Shown: positions 22,674-26,266 of the stretch, in pieces
How the letters are laid out: each line of letters starts with the position of its first letter
Numbering within the stretch: position 1 is the first letter of the stretch
NCBI GenBank assembly: GCA_964354155.1
Contig: CAYGYG010000038.1
Coordinates: 1 to 26,266 of the forward strand
Source: CAYGYG01 sp964354155
Lineage (GTDB): Bacteria; Hydrothermota; Tepidihabitantia; SM23-42; CAYGYG01
Direction: 5' to 3'
DNA length: 26,266 nucleotides
Notes under the pieces: generated by a model
The model's database searches: none
Told to the model about the DNA's origin: nothing
Seen by the model: only the letters and a program-made list of their open reading frames with translations
Position numbers and translations under genes: made by a program

Positions 22674-23204
22674 TTGATCGTCTACAGCGGCAAAAGCGAC
22701 AATACCAGATCCCGGCGTCAGCGGGTTCGAAGGCTCGTGCTGGCAGCTTTGATCACGGCCGTCGTTGCTGCGGTAATAATCAGTTCAGTTCACAGCTTCC
22801 GGGTCAGGCAGGGCCGTTCCCGCGAAGCCCGCGTGCGGTCGTGGATGGGCTTGCTGCAGTTGGCGCTGGAGGACTTTGCCGACGACGGTGGCTCGTATCC
22901 GGGCGGCATGGATGCGGCAAGTCCCTCGGGCGAGACGATCAAGGACTACCTTGCGGTCATGCACGGAGAATCACCCGAGACCGAAGAGGTCTTGACGCTG
23001 TTCAAGCCAAGCGGTGAAAACGGATGGCTCCTGCCGTCACCAGGCCGGGTTCCGGAGGGAGAAATCTGGGTACACATCGATGCGACGTCCGAACTTGAGT
23101 GCAATGCCGCTATGTACAACATCTACGGCGGCGGCATCGACGGACGCGTCATAGAAATGGGCATGGTTTACCGGCACTCCGAGATTGCCGGGCTTGCCGA
23201 CTGA
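22674..23204 (+). CDS. Membrane-anchored pseudopilin-like protein
   Basis: 176 residues from a TTG with AGGAG and GAGG upstream. A basic N-terminus and one membrane helix (VLAALITAVVAAVIISSV) are followed by a helix and loop, VRSWMGLLQLALEDFADDGGSYPGGMD. That pattern matches the type II secretion/type IV pseudopilin core (a helix, then DNGxYP). The C-terminal half has loops and strands consistent with a pseudopilin globular domain. The usual prepilin peptidase site (Gly followed by hydrophobics with Glu5) is not present, so this may be a non-processed derivative. No other secretion genes are nearby. Confidence 0.6.
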   Translation: MIVYSGKSDNTRSRRQRVRRLVLAALITAVVAAVIISSVHSFRVRQGRSREARVRSWMGLLQLALEDFADDGGSYPGGMDAASPSGETIKDYLAVMHGESPETEEVLTLFKPSGENGWLLPSPGRVPEGEIWVHIDATSELECNAAMYNIYGGGIDGRVIEMGMVYRHSEIAGLAD

Positions 23205-23230
23205 CCCGGCACCGACTTTAAGAAGAACCA

Positions 23231-23246
23231 GCGGCCTGACGGCCGC
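23231..23246. terminator. Hairpin between convergent genes
   Basis: GCGGCC-TGAC-GGCCGC, a perfect 6-bp stem and 4-nt loop, located between convergent stop codons. On the (-) strand it is followed by TGGTTCTTCTT, a weak T-rich tail. It could terminate either transcript. Confidence 0.45.
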
Positions 23247-23276
23247 CGGAAAATCCTTCTGATTCAGAATCCCGTA

Positions 23277-23873
23277 CTACTTCGGCAGTTTCGTCTTCTC
23301 GATTATTGTGATCTTCGTGATGATGACGTTCTTGAGGGGACGGTCATTGGCCCCGGTTTTGACCAGCGCGATTTTGGCGACGATGCTTGAGCCGCTGATG
23401 ACCTTGCCGAAGGGAATGAAGCCGACGCCGTCGAGCCGGACGTTGTCGACTAAGTTGATGAAGAACTGGACATCAGACTGGGTATCAATCGGCTGCATCC
23501 TTGAAGACGAAGCCATGGAAATGGTGCCGCGTACATTGGACATCTTTCTCGGGTCAACACCGATTTCACCGCCGCCGAAACCGTCGTTGCTTGCGTCGTC
23601 GTCTTTGCTGTTCGGATCACCACCCTGGATAACGAAGCCTTTGACCACGCGGTGGAATGTGGTACCGTCGAAATTGCCGGCTCGAGCCTGCTTGATGAAA
23701 TTCTCAACGGTCAGCGGTGCCTGCTTGGCGTACAGCTCAACGACGATTTTGCCAAGGGTCGTCACGAAAACCGCCACCGGTTGTTTGAACTTCGTCGCGG
23801 TGTCCGCGGGTGGATTCTGGGTCATGGCGACACCGACCAGCAGAAGAACCGAAAGAAGAATGAGTTTTTGCAT
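23277..23873 (-). CDS. Exported cyclophilin-type peptidyl-prolyl isomerase
   Basis: 198 residues, with signal peptide (MQKLILLSVLLLVGVAMTQN) and AAGGAGG upstream of the ATG. Cyclophilin core: VFVTTLGKIVVELYAKQAPLTVENFI, FDGTTFHRVVKGFVIQGGDP (catalytic Arg in FHRV and the GFVIQGGDP strand), RGTISMASS, SDVQFFIN, FIPFGKVISG. The MASS segment replaces the more usual MA(N/R) form. It is a periplasmic foldase unrelated in sequence to the parvulins at 7-10 kb, and is a single-gene unit with its own promoter. Confidence 0.93.
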   Translation of the reverse strand: MQKLILLSVLLLVGVAMTQNPPADTATKFKQPVAVFVTTLGKIVVELYAKQAPLTVENFIKQARAGNFDGTTFHRVVKGFVIQGGDPNSKDDDASNDGFGGGEIGVDPRKMSNVRGTISMASSSRMQPIDTQSDVQFFINLVDNVRLDGVGFIPFGKVISGSSIVAKIALVKTGANDRPLKNVIITKITIIEKTKLPK

Positions 23874-23896
23874 CTAACCTCCTTGATCGAACTGCC

Positions 23897-23924
23897 ATTT
23901 TAATCGCTCTAGTCAAGATGTCAA
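23897..23924 (-). promoter_or_regulatory. Promoter of the cyclophilin gene
   Basis: On the (-) strand: -35 TTGACA (23924-23919), 16-nt spacer, -10 TAAAAT (23902-23897). The leader to the ATG at 23873 is ~17 nt and is mostly ribosome-binding site. Confidence 0.8.
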
Positions 23925-23979
23925 TCCTTAAAGTGCTTTAGTCCTCGCCGCTTTTCGTTTTCTCCATTCATTACAATCT

Positions 23980-24148
23980 TCTCTTCTCTTGCTACTTGCT
24001 ACTTTCTCTTCTTTGCTCTCTACTCGCTACTCTTTGTCTTGCTACTCGCTACTCTCTACTTTTCCCTTGCTACTCTCTACTCTTTTCTCGCTACTCTCTA
24101 CTCTTACTCTTGCTACTCGCTACTTTTCTTGTTGCCACTTGCTACTTT
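23980..24148. repeat. Degenerate tandem CTACTC(G/T) pyrimidine-rich repeat
   Basis: About 170 bp of strongly strand-biased pyrimidine-rich sequence built from variants of GCTACTCGCTACTCTCTACTC, with units of about 7 nt. The (-) strand reads as GAGTAGCGAGTAG. A short related piece, GCGAGTAGCGAG, occurs at 20811-20822. It contains no plausible gene and ends just before the cysK promoter. Confidence 0.8.
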
Positions 24149-24157
24149 TCATTGACA

Positions 24158-24185
24158 TTGACTACGCATTTTCTTTCGCTATACT
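24158..24185 (+). promoter_or_regulatory. Promoter predicting a leaderless cysK mRNA
   Basis: -35 TTGACT (24158-24163), 16-nt spacer, -10 TATACT (24180-24185). The ATG at 24192 begins six nucleotides after the -10 box. A second TTGACA at 24152 would need a 22-nt spacer. There is no Shine-Dalgarno. Confidence 0.7.
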
Positions 24186-24191
24186 ATGACC

Positions 24192-25244
24192 ATGAAAGAT
24201 TCCCTGAAAACCTGTACTTCGAAGAACGCCTGTATTCTGGACTTTATCGGCAATACGCCCTTGATTCGAATGGAAATCGACCAGGACGGGACAGTATGGC
24301 GGTTTCTTGCCAAGCTCGAGTTCATGAACCCGACCGGCAGCGTCAAGGACCGAATCGCGAAGTACATCATTGATCAAGCTGAGAAGCGGGGCGAACTGAA
24401 ACCAGATTCGATCATTATTGAGGCAACCAGCGGCAACACCGGCATCGGTTTGGCCATGGTCGGCGCGGTCAAGGGTTACAAGGTGGTCATAGTCATGCCC
24501 GAGCATATGAGCGCCGAGCGCCGGAAGATCATGCTTAACTTCGGGGCCGAGCTCCATCTTACCCCGGTCGCCGAGGGGTTTGCCGGAGCGCGCGACAAGA
24601 CGGTGCGCATGGCTGCGAATGACCCCAAGGTGTTCCTGCCCCGGCAGTTTGAAAACCCGGACAATACCGAGTGTCACTATGTGACGACCGGCAACGAGAT
24701 TGTCGAGCAGCTGGGCGGGGCGAGGGTGGATGCTTTCGTGGCCGGGGTCGGCACGGGGGGTACCCTGATGGGTGTGGGCCGGAGACTGAGAGAAACGAAC
24801 CCGAAATGCCAGGTCGTCGCCGTCGAACCGGCCGAGTCGGCGGTCATCTCCGGTTCGAAAGATCTGGCGCCTCACAAGATCGCCGGGATCGGCGACGGTT
24901 TTATTCCGGAGCTGTTGGACGTGTCGTTCATCGACGGCGTCCAGGTGATTAAGGGCGATGACGCCATCGGTATGGCCAGGAAGGTGTGCCGCGCGTACGG
25001 GATGATGGTGGGCGTTTCTTCGGGCGCCAACATACTGGCGACAATCAACATGATCAAAACTATGGGGCCGGATGCGAACATCGTCACGGTTCTGGCCGAT
25101 CGTGCCGAGCGGTATTTCTCCACTGATCTGTACGAATGCGGCGCCGAGACCAACACGAGATATTGTAAGAAGAAGTGCGAAAACCCGTTTTGCGAACTTA
25201 GAATCACGGGCCGGCCGGAAGGTCTGCGGGAAGAATGCAAATAG
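24192..25244 (+). CDS. Cysteine synthase/cystathionine beta-synthase family enzyme with a Cys-rich tail
   Basis: 350 residues from the ATG at 24192; an ATG at 24186 directly touches the -10 box and is unlikely. PLP fold-type II motifs are complete: Lys52 in NPTGSVKDR, the substrate loop EATSGNTG, the phosphate loop GVGTGGTLMG, and the pyridine-N Ser in VGVSSGAN. It probably makes cysteine from O-acetyl- or O-phosphoserine and sulfide; a cystathionine beta-synthase role is also possible. After the normal end (VTVLADRAERYFSTDLY) there is a ~35-residue extension with six Cys, including CKKKCENPFC and a final EECK. This tail may bind metal or sense redox state. Its stop overlaps the next gene's start. 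Confidence 0.9.
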   Translation: MKDSLKTCTSKNACILDFIGNTPLIRMEIDQDGTVWRFLAKLEFMNPTGSVKDRIAKYIIDQAEKRGELKPDSIIIEATSGNTGIGLAMVGAVKGYKVVIVMPEHMSAERRKIMLNFGAELHLTPVAEGFAGARDKTVRMAANDPKVFLPRQFENPDNTECHYVTTGNEIVEQLGGARVDAFVAGVGTGGTLMGVGRRLRETNPKCQVVAVEPAESAVISGSKDLAPHKIAGIGDGFIPELLDVSFIDGVQVIKGDDAIGMARKVCRAYGMMVGVSSGANILATINMIKTMGPDANIVTVLADRAERYFSTDLYECGAETNTRYCKKKCENPFCELRITGRPEGLREECK

Positions 25245-25681
25245 GGCTGGGACCGGCGCGATCCGGCGCGCGGGCGGCATGTGTTGCCTTGTTATTGCTG
25301 GGCTGCACCCGGTACGACATCGTCAAAGAGGTCGAGCGACTTGATTCTGCCCAGATCAAGAAGGAATCGTACTCTAACTGGACTTACGCTGACCCCACGG
25401 GCGGGGAATTCCGAAAGCTGGTCAGGGAGCGGCGCCAGGCCATTGAAGGCGATTCGTTTTTCCTGACAAGAATCGCGTCCCGCCATTTCCCGCTGGGAAA
25501 AGACGCCCGGTTCCGATTCAAGTTCGCCTCGCCGGACAGCTTGAAAAGCCTCCTTGCCCTCCGCTATTTCACGCCGATCAAGGACCATCCGGAAATCGCC
25601 GGGTACCAGGTCTATTTTGTATTCCAGCTCAAGACCGAGCGCTTGGCCGGCATCTACGTTTCCGAAGTGCCGCTCGAATAA
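25235..25681 (+). CDS. Small lipoprotein of unknown function
   Basis: 148 residues; the start overlaps the cysK-like stop by 10 bp, so the two genes are co-transcribed. The signal peptide is ACVALLLLGC with a lipobox Cys at 24. The mature part is charged and has alternating strand-like segments at the end (YQVYFVFQLKTERLAGIYVSEV), suggesting a small beta-rich domain. I do not recognise the family. Confidence 0.75.
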   Translation: MQIGLGPARSGARAACVALLLLGCTRYDIVKEVERLDSAQIKKESYSNWTYADPTGGEFRKLVRERRQAIEGDSFFLTRIASRHFPLGKDARFRFKFASPDSLKSLLALRYFTPIKDHPEIAGYQVYFVFQLKTERLAGIYVSEVPLE

Positions 25682-25701
25682 CCAACCGGCCGGGTGCCGC
25701 G

Positions 25702-25752
25702 AGGACCCGGCCCTACAAAAATTCTTCGTAGGGCGGCATTTTAGATGCCGCC
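25702..25752. repeat. Double-hairpin interspersed repeat
   Basis: GCCCTAC (25710-25716) pairs with GTAGGGC (25728-25734), and GGCGGCAT (25732-25739) pairs with ATGCCGCC (25745-25752). Related elements lie at 20833-20844 and 20994-21015. Further on, CGGGCGT/ACGCCCG (25789-25823) may form another hairpin; the rest of 25753-25868 shows no gene. Confidence 0.7.
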
Positions 25753-25868
25753 GCGAGGGCAGGCAAAACGCCAGCCGGGGGTAAGATGCGGGCGTACCGA
25801 AACCGACTCAGAACCCACGCCCGATGTGGCCGTCTTGCGGCTAATTACCGTAATCTCGATTCTTTTTG

Positions 25869-25896
25869 TTGACATTTCCGACGATTTAGGTATTAT
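25869..25896 (+). promoter_or_regulatory. Promoter of tRNA-Thr(GGT) and probably tuf
   Basis: -35 TTGACA (25869-25874), 16-nt spacer, -10 TATTAT (25891-25896). The transcription start is expected near 25903, 41 nt before the tRNA. Confidence 0.8.
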
Positions 25897-25943
25897 TATG
25901 GCTTCATTTGTCGGTTCAGGCGTGAGAGCATCCCGTACCCTAC

Positions 25944-26017
25944 GCCTGGATAGCTCAGTCGGCTAGAGCACCTCCTTGGTAAGGAGGAGGCCGCCGGTTC
26001 GATTCCGGCTCCAGGCT
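25944..26017 (+). tRNA. tRNA-Thr(GGT)
   Basis: 74 nt: acceptor GCCTGGA/TCCAGGC, D arm GCTC/GAGC, anticodon arm CCTCC-TTGGTAA-GGAGG with GGT at 25978-25980, T arm GCCGG-TTCGATT-CCGGC, discriminator T, no encoded CCA. It lies directly upstream of tuf, as thrT does in the E. coli tufB operon. Confidence 0.97.
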
Positions 26018-26087
26018 GTGTTATGTTGGCGCGGGAGCGCCGACCGGTCTTTCGGGACATTGGCATTGGCGTCGTACGATTCATGAT

Positions 26088-26113
26088 GACGCCCTCAGGC
26101 GAGGGGTCTTTTT
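26088..26113 (+). terminator. Intrinsic terminator or attenuator between tRNA-Thr and tuf
   Basis: GAC-g-CCCTC (26088-26095) pairs with GAGGG-GTC (26101-26108) as 8 bp with one bulged G and loop AGGC-like, followed by TTTTT (26109-26113). It lies 44 nt before the tuf ATG, so it may end the tRNA transcript or attenuate tuf. Confidence 0.7.
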
Positions 26114-26157
26114 ATTAACCTTACCGGTGTTTAGTTGTTGATTATCAAGGAGGTTTT

Positions 26158-26266
26158 ATGGCCAAAGCGAAGTTTGAGAGGAAGAAGCCGCACGTCAACG
26201 TAGGTACGATTGGGCACGTTGATCACGGCAAGACGGTATTAACCGCGGCCATCACGAAGGCGTTAT
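26158..26266 (+). CDS. tuf: Elongation factor Tu, 5' part only
   Basis: 36 codons are visible before the window ends. The start MAKAKFERKKPHVNVGTIGH is typical of bacterial EF-Tu and is followed by the GTPase P-loop GHVDHGKT and LTAAIT. AAGGAGG (26147-26153) precedes the ATG. EF-Tu delivers aminoacyl-tRNA to the ribosome. Expression probably depends on the upstream tRNA promoter and attenuator. Confidence 0.97.
   Translation, partial: MAKAKFERKKPHVNVGTIGHVDHGKTVLTAAITKAL

Noticed and set aside
23980..24148. CRISPR array
   Set aside because: Units are ~7 nt, degenerate and contiguous, with no unique spacers and no cas genes.
24162..25280. 372-codon open frame on the - strand
   Set aside because: It is antisense to the cysteine synthase gene, whose PLP motifs are unambiguous.

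Overview
The window is G+C-rich bacterial chromosome with dense, mostly ATGA-overlapping operons. It encodes a Gram-negative envelope: several lipoproteins, SurA-like chaperones, an FtsEX-EnvC module and a PorV/PorQ-like outer-membrane protein. NHL-repeat plus FlgD-Ig proteins and PorV-like proteins are typical of FCB-like and uncultured candidate phyla. Short interspersed palindromes of the kind common in metagenome-assembled genomes also occur. I cannot fix the phylum from this sequence.

Layout. 1-2538 (+): the end of a protein with a LamG-like fold, then an FHA-GAF-adenylate cyclase. 10528-2558 (-): an eight-gene envelope and division operon (three parvulin-type PPIases, pdxA, ftsE, ftsX, envC-like, holB). 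It starts from a promoter divergent to a (+) unit of zapB-like, zapA, 6S RNA, a second structured element and rny. 13.3-20.0 kb (+): a small secreted orphan, phosphomannomutase/phosphoglucomutase, a degenerate PTS EIIA, VanZ-like, hisS, then NHL/FlgD-Ig, PorV-like and a dolichol-kinase-like gene. 20.1-21.0 kb: an RNA and repeat zone with a composite palindromic element, a complete tRNA-Thr(TGT) nested inside a second tRNA shell, and tRNA-Tyr(GTA). 21.1-25.7 kb: accessory genes (two CsgG-like lipoproteins, a pseudopilin-like protein, a cyclophilin, a CysK homologue with a Cys-rich tail, a small lipoprotein). 25.7-26.3 kb: tRNA-Thr(GGT), a terminator/attenuator and the start of tuf.

The main surprise is 20404-20574. 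The acceptor stem, D arm and T arm of one tRNA surround a long helix capped by an intact tRNA-Thr(TGT). The tRNA order Thr(TGT)-Tyr(GTA)-...-Thr(GGT)-tuf matches the well-known thrU-tyrU-glyT-thrT-tufB cluster. Here it is split by about 5 kb of accessory genes, which are bracketed by related short repeats, and no intact tRNA-Gly is present.

A second theme is promoter architecture. Nine TTGACA/TATAAT-like promoters can be read by eye; eight have 16-nt spacers and one has 17. Several leave leaders of only about 10-20 nt, and two place the start codon six nucleotides after the -10 box, which predicts leaderless mRNAs. All functional calls come from motifs and context read by eye; no database search was run.
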